A program made the position numbers and the translations under genes. Positions 41,986-51,987 of a stretch of 64,000 bases of DNA are shown one piece after another. The number at the start of each line of letters is the position of its first letter. The stretch's first letter is position 1. The stretch spans positions 92,690 to 156,689 of the forward strand of contig SUYQ01000004.1 of the NCBI GenBank assembly GCA_015060325.1, read 5' to 3'. The DNA comes from Bacteroidales bacterium (GTDB lineage Bacteria > Bacteroidota > Bacteroidia > Bacteroidales > UBA932). Under the pieces are notes generated by a model, which had not been told where the DNA came from, made no database searches, and saw only the letters and a program-made list of their open reading frames with translations.

Positions 41986-43047
41986 TTATCCCAGCAGACG
42001 GAAGAAGTTTTCAGAGGCGATCCTAGACAGGTCGCCTTCCTTGTATCCGCGAGAGCGGAGTTCATCGAACAGCCTGGGCATCATGGAGATGTCTTCCATG
42101 CCGGCGGGAGTCACCTCTATGCCGTCATAATCCGATCCCAGGCCTACATGGTCTATTCCGACAAGCGAGACGACATGATCGATATGGTCAGCGATTCTTC
42201 TGAATGACGGACGCATCAACGCGTTAAGTTCGTCCTGAACTTTGTTCCAGGCGGCTCTCTTTGCCGGATCGGCAGGATCTGCAATAAACTCGCTTTCAAT
42301 CTGTTCGCCATATTTCATTATACCGGAATCTTCCAGCACCTTCTTGAATCCGCTGTCCAGGAACATCGGATAGAAGTTGATCTGGATTACGCCGCCGGCC
42401 TCTGCAAGGCTGCGGATCATATGGTCAGTCATGTTTCTAGGATGCTCTGCGAGGGTTCTGCAGCAGGAATGGGTGGCGACAACAGGTCTGGATGATGTCT
42501 CCAGAACATCATAAAAGGCCATATCGGAAATGTGTGAGACATCTACAAGCATCCCCGTCCTGTTCATTGTTCTGACTACGTCCTTCCCGAACGGGCTCAG
42601 CCCGTGCCATCTTCTGCCATCGGCGCATGAGTCGCATATCTGATTGTCCTTGGAATGACATAGTGTGATGTAGCGTACTCCGGCGTCGTAGAACTCTTCG
42701 ATGCGGTCTAGAATGTTGCCCAGTGCTGCGCCGTTTTCCAGTCCGAGAAACAGCGAAAAGAGACCGGCATTCTGGTTTTCGTATGCTTCTGCCCTTGAAC
42801 GGGTCAGTCTGGCTTTGTCCGAGTGCGTCTTCAAGACATTGCGGACTCCTGACAGGAGTCTTGAGGCATGTATATATGCCTCTGTCTCAGACAGATCCGC
42901 AGGAATGTACAGTGCGAAAAAAGCACCGTCGACTCCCCCTCTCCTGAGTTTGGGGAAGTCGACATGCGCGTGGTCATTATCTTTTGTCAGATCCCTCAGA
43001 CGAAGTATCTGTGAAGGTGTATCGCAATGAGAATCAAGTACAAACAT
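41986..43047 (-). CDS. Membrane-dipeptidase-type peptidase (M19)
   Basis: A 353-residue zinc dipeptidase of family M19. Metal ligands are visible in D-S-H-C-D-T (His7, Asp9), G-L-E-N-G (Glu), D-V-S-H-I-S and A-T-H-S-C (His), with G-S-D-Y-D-G near the C-terminus. It has no signal peptide, so it is probably cytoplasmic, and would cleave dipeptides including some D-amino-acid-containing ones. It is the third gene of the rlmB-GIN-dipeptidase run, 9 nt after the GIN gene, and converges on the TrmH gene. Confidence 0.93.
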   Translation of the reverse strand: MFVLDSHCDTPSQILRLRDLTKDNDHAHVDFPKLRRGGVDGAFFALYIPADLSETEAYIHASRLLSGVRNVLKTHSDKARLTRSRAEAYENQNAGLFSLFLGLENGAALGNILDRIEEFYDAGVRYITLCHSKDNQICDSCADGRRWHGLSPFGKDVVRTMNRTGMLVDVSHISDMAFYDVLETSSRPVVATHSCCRTLAEHPRNMTDHMIRSLAEAGGVIQINFYPMFLDSGFKKVLEDSGIMKYGEQIESEFIADPADPAKRAAWNKVQDELNALMRPSFRRIADHIDHVVSLVGIDHVGLGSDYDGIEVTPAGMEDISMMPRLFDELRSRGYKEGDLSRIASENFFRLLG

Positions 43048-43056
43048 GATCTGATA

Positions 43057-43977
43057 CTACTTTCTCTTTGGATCATCAGCCTTGATTAGCGTAGAATTCA
43101 CGATCCGTTCCACATTGAATGCAGGCATACCTTTGTAAGTGAGCATTGAGCCGCCTGTGAGATCCACGGTGAGTCTGTCACTTACATTTGTGTGGCATTT
43201 AGCTGAGCCGCTGAGAATAACCTCTCCTTCCTTTGCTTCAAGATATTCCACATCTGTCCTTGAAAGTCCTGCTGCATCTACAAAGACCTTTTCAGCTGTT
43301 CCGTTAATATGAGATTCCGCGCCCGAAGATGCGATGACTTCCAATGTGCTTACGGATGCCTTCATTTCAACTACGGAAGATCCGCCCAGTTCCAGAACTG
43401 CCTTGCCACCTGTCTGGGAACCTGATACTTTTGCCGAGTTGGAAGCCTTAAGCGTAAGCTTGTCAGCCACAGTGAACTCTACAGAAGACATGTTTGCGCC
43501 CTTAGATACATCTATGTCTGCAGTCGTGCAGTTTATGTTGAGCTGCTGTACCTTTACATTGCCTGAAACGGTCATGGTAAACTTGTCTGACTTGATTTCG
43601 TCACATCTTGTAAGAAGTACTTTATCCGTGAGAATTAAGGACTTGATCTCTGGCATATAAATCTCAGCTTCAAGTACAGGCTGGGCTGCTCCCTTCTGTT
43701 TCAACTGCTTTTTGAGCTCTTTGGTATATCCCTTCTCGTCCAGAATAAGATACAGGGTGCCATTTTTCTCATATGCCTGAACGTGAGCTGCTATTCTTTC
43801 GTCTGCGTTGATGCGTACCGAGTACTTGTCTGATCTTATCAGCTTTACGACGAACTTATCCTGCACCTTGATGGTGGAGAATCTTTCAAAATCCTTGGAT
43901 ATGATCTTTTGAGGTTGAGCCGATGCAACTGCTCCCAGCAGAAGTGCGGCAATTACAAGAAGCATAAATTTCTTCAT
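43057..43977 (-). CDS. Exported GIN-domain (DUF2807) protein
   Basis: A 306-residue exported protein (signal peptide M-K-K-F-M-L-L-V-I-A-A-L-L-L-G-A-V-A-S-A-Q). The mature part is a right-handed beta-helix-like GIN/DUF2807 domain with regular turns such as L-K-A-S-N-S-A-K-V-S-G-S and L-E-V-I-A-S-S-G-A-E-S-H-I-N-G. Role unknown; the family is very common in Bacteroidota envelopes. The ATG at 43977 gives the clean signal peptide. It is 19 nt downstream of rlmB. Confidence 0.88.
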   Translation of the reverse strand: MKKFMLLVIAALLLGAVASAQPQKIISKDFERFSTIKVQDKFVVKLIRSDKYSVRINADERIAAHVQAYEKNGTLYLILDEKGYTKELKKQLKQKGAAQPVLEAEIYMPEIKSLILTDKVLLTRCDEIKSDKFTMTVSGNVKVQQLNINCTTADIDVSKGANMSSVEFTVADKLTLKASNSAKVSGSQTGGKAVLELGGSSVVEMKASVSTLEVIASSGAESHINGTAEKVFVDAAGLSRTDVEYLEAKEGEVILSGSAKCHTNVSDRLTVDLTGGSMLTYKGMPAFNVERIVNSTLIKADDPKRK

Positions 43978-43996
43978 AATATTCAAAATTTAGGAT

Positions 43997-44743
43997 TTAC
44001 TTTCCAATACGCTGTCTGACAGCCTCATACATAAGTATGGCTGATGCTACAGAGACGTTGAGAGATGTGATCTCTCCCGCCATAGGGATTGCGGCCTTGT
44101 CGTCTGCAAGATCAAGCATCGCCTGAGAGATGCCCTTGCCTTCCGATCCCATGATTATTGCACATGGGCCCGTCATATCCACGTCATATATCAGGTTGTC
44201 GGTCTTTTCTGTTGCTGCTATGAGTCTGAAACCGCTCTGCTGGAGGTAGTATGCAGCAACGCGCAGATTCGGCACCTTGCAGGTATCCATTCTCATGAGC
44301 GCTCCTGCCGAGGCCTTCACAGCATCAGCATTGATGGCCGCACCTCCCTTTGCCGGCACTATGATTCCCTGGCCACCGGCACATTCAAGACTACGGGCGA
44401 TAGCACCAAGGTTGCGGACATCGCTCACGCCGTCAAGAATCACGAGTAGAGGGTTTTCCGTACGACCAAGTGCATTGTTTACAAGTTGTTCTATATCAAC
44501 GTATTCTATCTGTGATATGTATGCAAGTACTCCCTGATGCGATCCACGCACAGCCCTGTTCAGCCTTTCGCCTGGAACAAACTGAAACGGTATTTCATTT
44601 TGTTTAAGCAGTTCGAGAAGTTCCCGGAACTGTACGCCCTCAAGACCTTGCTTGAGCAGTACCTTGTCAAACTTCTTTCCTGCCTTGACAGCTTCCAGCA
44701 CCGGATGCATGCCGAACAGATATTGCATCTTCTTTTCTTCCAT
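43997..44743 (-). CDS. rlmB: 23S rRNA (guanosine-2'-O)-methyltransferase RlmB
   Basis: A 248-residue SpoU methyltransferase, expected to methylate G2251 of 23S rRNA. It has the N-terminal L30e-like domain (Y-L-F-G-M-H-P-V-L-E-A-V), H-Q-G-V-L-A, and SPOUT motifs L-D-G-V-S-D-V-R-N-L-G-A-I-A-R, I-I-M-G-S-E-G-K-G-I and S-L-N-V-S-V-A-S-A-I-L. It is closer to RlmB than the TrmH-like protein at 41223. It starts an operon with the GIN and dipeptidase genes. Confidence 0.93.
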   Translation of the reverse strand: MEEKKMQYLFGMHPVLEAVKAGKKFDKVLLKQGLEGVQFRELLELLKQNEIPFQFVPGERLNRAVRGSHQGVLAYISQIEYVDIEQLVNNALGRTENPLLVILDGVSDVRNLGAIARSLECAGGQGIIVPAKGGAAINADAVKASAGALMRMDTCKVPNLRVAAYYLQQSGFRLIAATEKTDNLIYDVDMTGPCAIIMGSEGKGISQAMLDLADDKAAIPMAGEITSLNVSVASAILMYEAVRQRIGK

Positions 44744-44792
44744 TGCGTTTATATTTTAGCCAATGACAAATTCGTGTAAATTATTTAGTTGT

Positions 44793-44882
44793 ATGCCTGA
44801 TGTGTGAAAGAGGCATTTGGCCACCCCCGGCTAGGGGGAGGGGCCCACGGAGTGGGAGGGGGCCTCTGGAACACATAGGCAT
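44793..44882. repeat. 90-bp G-rich palindromic element
   Basis: The ends are inverted: ATGCCTGATGTGT on the left and ACACATAGGCAT on the right pair with one bulge. Inside, AGAGGC pairs with GCCTCT, and the centre is a G/C-rich stretch (CCACCCCCGG, then GGGGGAGGGG and GGGAGGGGGCC). It sits between the ABC-F gene end and the rlmB start and may act as a terminator, but its composition resembles dispersed palindromic repeats of Bacteroidota. Confidence 0.75.
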
Positions 44883-44889
44883 CAACAAA

Positions 44890-46830
44890 TTATAGTGTTT
44901 CTAGTTTTTCATTGAGTTCGGACCACTCTTCCATCTTGTAATCCAGCTCCCTCTTCTCCTCTAGATAAGCCCTTGTCAGATCCATTACATCATCTCCCGG
45001 ACCTGGGTTACTTAATTTCGCCTCTATCTCAGACATTTTAGTTTCATGCTCCTCTATCTTCTTCTCCAAGAATGAAATACGGTTCCTTATCTTCTTTTCT
45101 TCTTTAGATATGTATTTCTTGGCCTGGTACTCCTGCTTGGCTTCTTCCTTCTTCTGGACCACCTCAGCTGGCTTCTCTTCTGCAACCGGCTTGTAATGTC
45201 TTTCCAGCTCGCTTAAAGTCTCAAGTTTCCTCCTTTCCAGGAATTCCTGAACTCCTCCAAGATGCTCCTTGACATGACCGTCCCTGAATTCGTATAGCTT
45301 GTCGACAAGACCGTCAAGGAAATCTCGGTCATGTGAAACTATGATCAGAGTACCGTCATATGCGTTAAGTGCTTGTTTCAGAATGTCTTTCGAACGGATA
45401 TCCATGTGGTTGGTAGGCTCGTCGAGCGCCAGCAGGTTATATGGTTTGAGCATCAGTTTCGCCATTGCCAGACGTGCGCGCTCACCTCCGCTAAGTACGG
45501 CCACCTTCTTGTCGATGTCTTCTCCCTTGAAAAGGAAAGCTCCCAGGATATCCCTCAGCTTGAGACGGATATCCCCTACTGCAATGCGATCCAGGGTACC
45601 GAACACGGTATCTTCCTTGTCTAGTATATCTTCCTGATTCTGAGCGTAATATCCGATATTTACGTTATATCCCACACGAGATTCGCCTGCCATCGGATCA
45701 AGTTCGCCCATGATTACCCTCATCAAGGTTGTCTTTCCTTCACCGTTCCTGCCGACCAGAGCGACCTTCTCCCCTCTTCTGACTTCGATCTCTGCATCAG
45801 AGAATACGACCTTCTCCCCGTAGCCTACCTTCATCTCAGTAGATCTGTATGCTATGTCTCCGGAGCGTGGTGCCGGAGGAAACTTGACGCTCAAGGCTGA
45901 CCTGTCTTCGATATCCACCTCAATCCTTTCAAGCTTCTCAAGCTGTTTGACCCGTGACTGCACCTGATTGGACTTGGTAGGCTTGTATCTGAACTTCTCG
46001 ATGAACTCCTCTGTCTTTTCGATCATCCTCTGCTGATTCTCAAATGCCGCGCGCTGCTGTTCAAGACGTTCGCGCCTGAGTTCCAGATACTTGCTGTACG
46101 GCACCTTGTAGTCATGGATTCGTCCTACCATGATCTCTACAGTGCGGTTGGTCACATTGTCGAGGAACTTTCGGTCGTGGGAAATCAGCACCAATGAGCC
46201 ACGATAGTCCTTGAGATAGCCTTCAAGCCACTCGATGGATTCTATGTCCAGGTGGTTGGTCGGCTCGTCAAGAAGCAATACGTCAGGCTTTGAAAGCAGT
46301 ATCTTTGCAAGCTCTATACGCATGTTCCATCCTTGGCTGAATGTCTCGGTTGCTCTGGAGAGCTCCTCATATTTGAATCCCAATCCAAGGAGGGTCCTCT
46401 CAGCCAGCATCTGCGGATTGTCTGAACGGGTGTAGGTAAGTCTGTCGTTCACCTCGTTCATCCTGACGATCAGATCATGATATGACTGTGACTCATAGTC
46501 CTGTCTTTCAGCAAGTTCCATTGTGATCTGCTCCAGCTCTGCTTCGAGATTGAAGATCTCTGCAAATGCTGTCATGGCTTCATCTATGACGCTTCTGCCA
46601 CGGTGATGTTCCATGATCTGTGGCAGATAGCCAATCTTTATCCCACCTGGCACAGCAACCTTTCCGCTTGTCGGACTCTGGAGACCACAGATCAGCTTCA
46701 GGATCGTGGACTTTCCTGCTCCATTCTTGCCGACAAGGCCTATCTTGTCACTCTCGCTGATGTGAAAATTGATCTCATTCAGCAAGGTGAAACCTCCGTA
46801 GGCGACTGTCAGATTATTGATGGATATCAT
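44890..46830 (-). CDS. ABC-F family ATPase (ribosome-associated type)
   Basis: A 646-residue protein with two ABC ATPase domains and no membrane segments: Walker A G-L-V-G-K-N-G-A-G-K-S-T and G-R-N-G-E-G-K-T-T, signature F-S-Q-G-W (degenerate, first) and L-S-G-G-E-R-A-R (second), and Walker B L-L-L-D-E-P-T-N-H-L-D and L-A-L-D-E-P-T-N-H-M-D. A linker of about 80 residues and a C-terminal coiled coil (about 565-646) match the Uup-like group. ABC-F proteins act on ribosomes. It is last in the valS-thioesterase-tatA-tatC operon. Confidence 0.93.
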   Translation of the reverse strand: MISINNLTVAYGGFTLLNEINFHISESDKIGLVGKNGAGKSTILKLICGLQSPTSGKVAVPGGIKIGYLPQIMEHHRGRSVIDEAMTAFAEIFNLEAELEQITMELAERQDYESQSYHDLIVRMNEVNDRLTYTRSDNPQMLAERTLLGLGFKYEELSRATETFSQGWNMRIELAKILLSKPDVLLLDEPTNHLDIESIEWLEGYLKDYRGSLVLISHDRKFLDNVTNRTVEIMVGRIHDYKVPYSKYLELRRERLEQQRAAFENQQRMIEKTEEFIEKFRYKPTKSNQVQSRVKQLEKLERIEVDIEDRSALSVKFPPAPRSGDIAYRSTEMKVGYGEKVVFSDAEIEVRRGEKVALVGRNGEGKTTLMRVIMGELDPMAGESRVGYNVNIGYYAQNQEDILDKEDTVFGTLDRIAVGDIRLKLRDILGAFLFKGEDIDKKVAVLSGGERARLAMAKLMLKPYNLLALDEPTNHMDIRSKDILKQALNAYDGTLIIVSHDRDFLDGLVDKLYEFRDGHVKEHLGGVQEFLERRKLETLSELERHYKPVAEEKPAEVVQKKEEAKQEYQAKKYISKEEKKIRNRISFLEKKIEEHETKMSEIEAKLSNPGPGDDVMDLTRAYLEEKRELDYKMEEWSELNEKLETL

Positions 46831-46833
46831 GAT

Positions 46834-47610
46834 TTATTGATTTTCAATGGATTTCTGTCCGGATGACCTGCATATCAGTACACTGAATTCAAACAGAAGA
46901 TAGAGCGGTATCGCTACCACCATCAATGAAAACGGGTCTCCGGACGGAGTTATTATGGCTGCCAATATGACTACTGCACAGATCGCATGTCGGCGATACT
47001 TCCTCATTGTCTCCTTTTTGAGGATGCCGAGGCTTGAAAGCAGGGCAACGAGAGTCGGAAATTCGAATACGATTCCGAACGTCAGCACCATTGCTGTCAG
47101 CAACGAGATGTATGAAGACAGAGAGAACATGTTCGGAACCGCATCGCTGACCTGATAGTCTGCGAAAAAATTCAGCATCAGCGGAAAAATCAGCACATAT
47201 CCTATAGCTACGCCTGTGTAGAACAGTCCTGACGCAAACAGGAACGCATTTCTTACCTTCCTTTTCTCATTATCATAAAGCGCCGGTGCAATGAATTGCC
47301 AGATCTTGAAGATGAGATACGGGAATGTAAGGATGATGGCGCAGAGAAACGACATCTTCATATGGATCATGAACTGTGCTGTCACTTCTATGTTCACCAG
47401 GTCGATCGAGAATTCCGCGCCTATCCATCTGTACAGGAAAAAGTCTGACTTTGAAGGTGCCAGGATTATCTGGTCAAACAGAAAATCCTTGAAGACAAAC
47501 AAACCGACGGTTGCGGCCACTAAAACGACCGCAACACGGAAAACACTTGCCCTCAGGGCGTCCAGATGGTCCCAGAAGGTCATTTCAGATGAGTCAGACA
47601 CCCCTGTCAA
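46834..47610 (-). CDS. tatC: Sec-independent protein translocase TatC
   Basis: A 258-residue inner-membrane protein with six helices; the core of the twin-arginine translocase that exports folded proteins. Family features: M-T-F-W-D-H-L-D-A-L-R near the N-terminus, F-P-Y-L-I-F-K-I-W-Q-F-I-A-P-A-L, F-G-I-V-F-E-F-P and the final I-I-T-P-S-G-D-P-F segment. It is 2 nt downstream of tatA and 3 nt upstream of the ABC-F gene. Confidence 0.96.
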   Translation of the reverse strand: MTGVSDSSEMTFWDHLDALRASVFRVAVVLVAATVGLFVFKDFLFDQIILAPSKSDFFLYRWIGAEFSIDLVNIEVTAQFMIHMKMSFLCAIILTFPYLIFKIWQFIAPALYDNEKRKVRNAFLFASGLFYTGVAIGYVLIFPLMLNFFADYQVSDAVPNMFSLSSYISLLTAMVLTFGIVFEFPTLVALLSSLGILKKETMRKYRRHAICAVVILAAIITPSGDPFSLMVVAIPLYLLFEFSVLICRSSGQKSIENQ

Positions 47611-47612
47611 GC

Positions 47613-47819
47613 TTATTTCTCAGGATCAAGATCCTTTTTCACGTTTTTGACCTCGTCTTCAACTCCGTTCATTCCGTCCTTGAAGCTCTTCACACCTTTG
47701 CCAAGACCTTTCATCAGTTCGGGAATCTTCTTACCACCGAAAAGCAGAAGGACTACAAGGGCGATTATTACCCATTCCCAGGTGCCGATCATAAGCGGCA
47801 TTAAACTCAAGACTGTCAT
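47613..47819 (-). CDS. tatA: Twin-arginine translocase subunit TatA/E
   Basis: A 68-residue protein with one N-terminal membrane helix ([14 protein letters not shown]), the hinge F-G-G-K-K-I-P-E-L and an amphipathic, charged tail, as expected for TatA. A single TatA-type protein with TatC is the usual minimal Bacteroidota system. The start could also be the ATG at 47792, which gives M-I-G-T-W-E-W. Confidence 0.95.
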   Translation of the reverse strand: MTVLSLMPLMIGTWEWVIIALVVLLLFGGKKIPELMKGLGKGVKSFKDGMNGVEDEVKNVKKDLDPEK

Positions 47820-47823
47820 AATA

Positions 47824-48234
47824 TCAGTTGTTTATATGTTTTTCAAATATGTCAACCAGCATCTTCGGACATCTTACGGGACGTCTGGAGGCTGCATCTA
47901 TGAAACCGATGCCTACGCATCCTTCGCACACGAGCTGACCATCGGCGTTGAATATCTCGCTGCGGATCATCATGCGTGCCTTGGGCACCTCGTCAAAAGA
48001 TGTCACTATCCGGAGTCTGTCACCAAGGCGTGCCGGTACCTTGTATCTGCATTCGACAGAGATTACAGGCATCATGATACCTGCCTTCTCGACCTCTTCC
48101 ATCGGCAGCCCGACCTCCTTGAGCATTGCTGTTCTTCCGCACTCAAAATATCTCACATAATTTGAGTGGTGGACAATGCCCATCTGGTCGGTTTCATAGT
48201 ACCGTACCTCTAAAAAATGCTCAAATTTTGCCAT
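47824..48234 (-). CDS. Hotdog-fold acyl-CoA thioesterase (YbgC/FadM-like)
   Basis: A 136-residue thioesterase with the 4-hydroxybenzoyl-CoA thioesterase signature [19 protein letters not shown], whose Asp17 is the catalytic acid. It would hydrolyse an acyl-CoA; the chain type is unknown. It lies between valS (33 nt) and tatA (4 nt). In Proteobacteria ybgC neighbours tol-pal rather than tat genes. Confidence 0.88.
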   Translation of the reverse strand: MAKFEHFLEVRYYETDQMGIVHHSNYVRYFECGRTAMLKEVGLPMEEVEKAGIMMPVISVECRYKVPARLGDRLRIVTSFDEVPKARMMIRSEIFNADGQLVCEGCVGIGFIDAASRRPVRCPKMLVDIFEKHINN

Positions 48235-48267
48235 AACAAAAATGTTAACACGTTTAACCTTTTTGTT

Positions 48268-50916
48268 TTATTGGTTGTTTTTCAGGGCGTTAAGTGATGT
48301 AGTAATGCTTTCTATCTTAGAAAGCGAATCTGCCTCCTTTTTACGCTCTACAGCAACTACAGCCTCAGGTGCATTAGCCACAAAGCGCTCATTTGAGAGC
48401 TTTCCACGCACGCTTGCAAGGAATTTATGCTGGTATGCAAGCTCTGCTTCCAGCTTTGCAATCTCCTCTTCAACGTTGATGAGTCCGGTGAGCGGAACAA
48501 ACATCTCTACGGTCCTTACCATGAATCTCTGAGCTGCTGACAGGTCACCTTCAGCCTCACCGACTGTCACATTTGCAAGCTTCATCACTACAGGAAGCAC
48601 CTCTGCAGGGAAATTACCCTTGATCTTCAGGTCAAGAACTTCACGAGGAGAAAGGTTCTTGACCTGACGGATGTTACGGACACCTGCAACTGCCTCCGTG
48701 GCCATCTCAAATGCAGTGATGAACTCAGCATCGTATGCCTTTGCCTGCGGATAGCGCTGGTTCATGATGGTCTCCCCTTCCTTACGTTCAGCCATGTTCT
48801 GCCAGAGTTCCTCAGTGATGAACGGCATGACAGGATGGATCATCTTGAGGAGTGCATCGAAGAATCCGATGGTTGCGTCATATGTAACCTTATCTATTCC
48901 AGCACCATATGCAGGCTTTACAGCCTCGAGGTACCATGCGCAGAAATCGTCCCAGAAGAGCTTGTAGATAGCCATGAGGGCATCAGAGATACGGAACTTG
49001 GAGAAATGATCCTCCACAGTCTCTACAACCTGGCTGAGCTTGTTATCAAACCACTTGACAGCTACAGCAGAAGCCTCTGGCTGCTGTGCGGCAGCATCTA
49101 CAGTCCATCCTGTAACAAGGCGGAATGCATTCCATACCTTATTATTGAAGTTACGTCCCTGCTCGATCTGTGACTCGTCATAGAGGATGTCGTTACCTGC
49201 AGAGCTGCAAAGGAGCATACCTAGACGGACTGCGTCAGCACCATATTTATCTATGAGATCGAGCGGATCCGGTGAGTTTCCGAGAGTCTTGGACATCTTG
49301 CGTCCGAGCTTGTCACGGACGATACCGGTGAGGTATACGTTGCGGAAAGGAACGTCGTTCATGAACTCGTTTCCGGCCATGATCATGCGGGCAACCCAGA
49401 AGAAGAGGATGTCCGGACCTGTAACAAGGTCATTTGTAGGATAATAGTATGCAAGATCCCTGTTTGGTTCTGCCTCAGGATGTCCGGCCTTGTTTGTGTC
49501 GAAGACAGAGATTGGCCATAGCCATGATGAGAACCATGTATCAAGAACATCCTCGTCCTGTTTCAGGTCCGCGGCTGTAAGGTCAGCATTGATCTTCTGT
49601 GCCGCCTCAAGTGCCTTCTCAGGGGTCTCGGCAACAACTATCTGACCGTCAGGAAGATAATATGCCGGGATGCGCTGTCCCCACCAGAGCTGGCGTGAGA
49701 TGCACCAGTCGCGTACGTTCTCCATCCAGTGACGGTATGTATTGCGGTATTTGTCCGGAATAAGCTTCACTGCGCCACTCTCGACAGATTCAAGTGCATC
49801 CTTTGCAAGGGCCTCCATCTTGAGGAACCACTGCATCGAGAGTCTTGGCTCAATCACAGCGTTGGTTCTCTCGGAATAGCCTACAGGAGATGTGTAATCC
49901 TCCATCTTTTCAAGGTTTCCAGCCTCCTGAAGCATTGTCACGATCTTCTTACGTGCATCGAAACGGTCTTCGCCTACAAGGATCTGAGCCTTTTCGTTAA
50001 GACGGCCGTGATCGTCGATGATGTCGATTACAGGAAGGTTGTGACGCATTCCTATCTCATAGTCGTTCACGTCATGTGCAGGAGTCACCTTAAGACAGCC
50101 TGTTCCGAAATCCATCGCTACATAGCTGTCCTCGATGATAGGAATCTCCTTGTTGATCAATGGGATAAGCACCTTCTTACCTTTGAGCCAATGGTATCTT
50201 TCATCCTCAGGATTGATACATACGGCAGCGTCGGCCATGATGGTTTCAGGGCGTGTCGTCGCGATGATGATGTATTTGTCGGTAGGATTACCGTTGCCGT
50301 CGGAAATGAAATATCTGAGGTGATAGAACTTGCTGACGGTATCCTTGTGGATAACCTCCTCATCACTTACTGCAGTAAGTCCGACAGGATCCCAGTTCAC
50401 CATGCGGACACCTCTGTAGATGTATCCTTTATTATAGAAGTACACGAATGTGCTGATTACGGCTTCGCTCAGGTCTGGATCCATAGTGAACTTTGTCCTG
50501 TCCCAGTCGCATGATGCACCGAGCTTGCGGAGCTGGCTGAGGATGATGCCTCCGTGCTTCTCCTTCCACTCCCATGCATGCTCAAGGAACTGCTCGCGAG
50601 TGAGGTCTTCTTTCTTTATTCCCTCTGCAGCAAGCTTCTGAACCACCTTGTTCTCTGTAGCGATGGAAGCATGGTCGGTACCAGGCACCCAGCATGCATT
50701 CTTGCCGTCCATCCTTGCCTTGCGGACAAGCACATCGTTCAATGTGTTGTTCAGAACGTGTCCCATATGAAGGATTCCGGTGACATTTGGCGGCGGAATC
50801 ACTATAGTATATGGTTCTCTTTCATCCGGTTCAGAGTGAAAAAACTTGTTTTTAAGCCAATAGGCATACCATTTATCCTCCGTCAAGGCAGGATCATACT
50901 TTGCTGGCAGTTCCAT
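48268..50916 (-). CDS. valS: Valyl-tRNA synthetase
   Basis: An 882-residue class I synthetase. The HIGH-type motif is [13 protein letters not shown] (near 40-52), the editing (CP1) domain includes [10 protein letters not shown], the KMSKS motif is K-M-S-K-T-L-G-N-S near 550, and a C-terminal coiled coil (about 810-880) binds tRNA. It heads the operon valS-thioesterase-tatA-tatC-abcF. A -7 box on the minus strand (TATCTTTG, 50987-50994) lies upstream. Confidence 0.97.
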   Translation of the reverse strand: MELPAKYDPALTEDKWYAYWLKNKFFHSEPDEREPYTIVIPPPNVTGILHMGHVLNNTLNDVLVRKARMDGKNACWVPGTDHASIATENKVVQKLAAEGIKKEDLTREQFLEHAWEWKEKHGGIILSQLRKLGASCDWDRTKFTMDPDLSEAVISTFVYFYNKGYIYRGVRMVNWDPVGLTAVSDEEVIHKDTVSKFYHLRYFISDGNGNPTDKYIIIATTRPETIMADAAVCINPEDERYHWLKGKKVLIPLINKEIPIIEDSYVAMDFGTGCLKVTPAHDVNDYEIGMRHNLPVIDIIDDHGRLNEKAQILVGEDRFDARKKIVTMLQEAGNLEKMEDYTSPVGYSERTNAVIEPRLSMQWFLKMEALAKDALESVESGAVKLIPDKYRNTYRHWMENVRDWCISRQLWWGQRIPAYYLPDGQIVVAETPEKALEAAQKINADLTAADLKQDEDVLDTWFSSWLWPISVFDTNKAGHPEAEPNRDLAYYYPTNDLVTGPDILFFWVARMIMAGNEFMNDVPFRNVYLTGIVRDKLGRKMSKTLGNSPDPLDLIDKYGADAVRLGMLLCSSAGNDILYDESQIEQGRNFNNKVWNAFRLVTGWTVDAAAQQPEASAVAVKWFDNKLSQVVETVEDHFSKFRISDALMAIYKLFWDDFCAWYLEAVKPAYGAGIDKVTYDATIGFFDALLKMIHPVMPFITEELWQNMAERKEGETIMNQRYPQAKAYDAEFITAFEMATEAVAGVRNIRQVKNLSPREVLDLKIKGNFPAEVLPVVMKLANVTVGEAEGDLSAAQRFMVRTVEMFVPLTGLINVEEEIAKLEAELAYQHKFLASVRGKLSNERFVANAPEAVVAVERKKEADSLSKIESITTSLNALKNNQ

Positions 50917-50986
50917 GTGTCTATATCTATTAAATTATCAATCAGTTTATTACGTTACATTCCATGCGAATGCGCGCATAATCATG

Positions 50987-51016
50987 CAAAGATAGCAAAA
51001 TTTTTCTGTATCTTTG
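50987..51016. promoter_or_regulatory. Divergent -7 boxes between valS and the DUF3467 gene
   Basis: TATCTTTG occurs on the minus strand at 50987-50994 (toward valS) and on the plus strand at 51009-51016 (toward the DUF3467 gene), 14 nt apart. The two promoters must therefore overlap. No clear TTTG -33 element was found for either. Confidence 0.5.
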
Positions 51017-51077
51017 CACTGCCCTAGATACAATTATCAAAGGGAAATAAGGCATTTACAATTAAAGATAGGATACC

Positions 51078-51386
51078 ATGGCAAATGAAAAGGAATTCAG
51101 CATCGAGCTGAAACAGGATGTGGCAAAAGGCACATATTCAAACCTTGCGATCATAACTCATTCACGCAGCGAATTCATCATCGATTTCGCGACAATGCTT
51201 CCAGGTCTTCCAAAGCCTGAGGTAAGCAACCGCATCATAATGACACCTGAGCATGCAAAGAGACTCTACCTTGCTCTTCAGGACAACATCAACAAGTACG
51301 AGAACCAGAACGGTCAGATTGCTCTTGGAGGTGAGCCTAAGCCGCAGTTCCCTATGGGCGGATTTGGTGGCGGAGCTAAATCATAA
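51078..51386 (+). CDS. DUF3467 family protein
   Basis: A 102-residue soluble protein: L-K-Q-D-V-A-K-G-T-Y-S-N-L-A-I-I-T-H-S-R-S-E-F followed by I-I-D-F-A-T-M-L-P-G, the DUF3467 pattern of small Bacteroidota proteins. It ends with a Gly/Pro-rich tail (M-G-G-F-G-G-G-A). Function unknown. It precedes the KdsC-like gene by 9 nt and is likely co-transcribed with it. Confidence 0.88.
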   Translation: MANEKEFSIELKQDVAKGTYSNLAIITHSRSEFIIDFATMLPGLPKPEVSNRIIMTPEHAKRLYLALQDNINKYENQNGQIALGGEPKPQFPMGGFGGGAKS

Positions 51387-51395
51387 CTTCAGTTT

Positions 51396-51923
51396 ATGAT
51401 GGATAAATTAAAGAAGATCAAGGCCTTCGTATTCGATGTAGACGGTGTGTTTACTGACGGTGGCATCCTTGCTACGGACAACGGTGACCTCCTCCGTGTC
51501 TTCGATTCAAAGGACTCTTTCGGATTGAGGATGGCATATATGAAAGGCTATCATGTCGGAGTGATCACTGGTGGTGTTTCGGAAAGTATAAGAAAGCGAT
51601 TCCGCACCTGTGCTGTTCCGGAAGAGAACATCTACCTGGGCAGCAGGGCCAAGATTGAGGATTTCGAGCACTTCTGCAGCAAATATTCCCTTGCTCCTGA
51701 GGAAGTCATGTATTTCGGAGACGATCTGCCTGATATTCCTGTGATGGTTGCGTGCGGATGCGGTGCGTGTCCATGCGATGCTGTTGAAGAGGTCAAGGCT
51801 GTTGCCGACTATATCATCCCGCGGCCTGGAGGGAAAGGCTGTGTCAGGGAAGCTCTTGAAAAAGTTATGAAACTTCAGGGTAAATGGGAACTGGACGTCC
51901 AGGAGTACAAGAGAAAGTTCTGA
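51396..51923 (+). CDS. KdsC-like HAD-family phosphatase
   Basis: A 175-residue HAD phosphatase of the KdsC type, which in lipopolysaccharide synthesis removes phosphate from 3-deoxy-D-manno-octulosonate 8-phosphate. Motif I is F-D-V-D-G-V-F-T-D-G, motif II I-T-G-G, and motif IV Y-F-G-D-D-L-P-D. No other Kdo gene is nearby, so another sugar-phosphate substrate is possible. The second ATG (51399) is an equally good start. Confidence 0.86.
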   Translation: MMDKLKKIKAFVFDVDGVFTDGGILATDNGDLLRVFDSKDSFGLRMAYMKGYHVGVITGGVSESIRKRFRTCAVPEENIYLGSRAKIEDFEHFCSKYSLAPEEVMYFGDDLPDIPVMVACGCGACPCDAVEEVKAVADYIIPRPGGKGCVREALEKVMKLQGKWELDVQEYKRKF

Positions 51924-51949
51924 GGGCTGGTGAATATCCCCTTTTTTCG

Positions 51950-51957
51950 TATCTTTG
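51950..51957 (+). promoter_or_regulatory. -7 box TATCTTTG upstream of the C1 peptidase gene
   Basis: The octamer lies 30 nt before the ATG at 51988. No clear -33 partner is visible. Confidence 0.45.
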
Positions 51958-51987
51958 TAGAATTGGAATATTTTAAAATATAAACAT

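Noticed and set aside
49729..50514. A 261-residue plus-strand open frame
   Set aside because: Antisense of valS, whose catalytic motifs are unambiguous.
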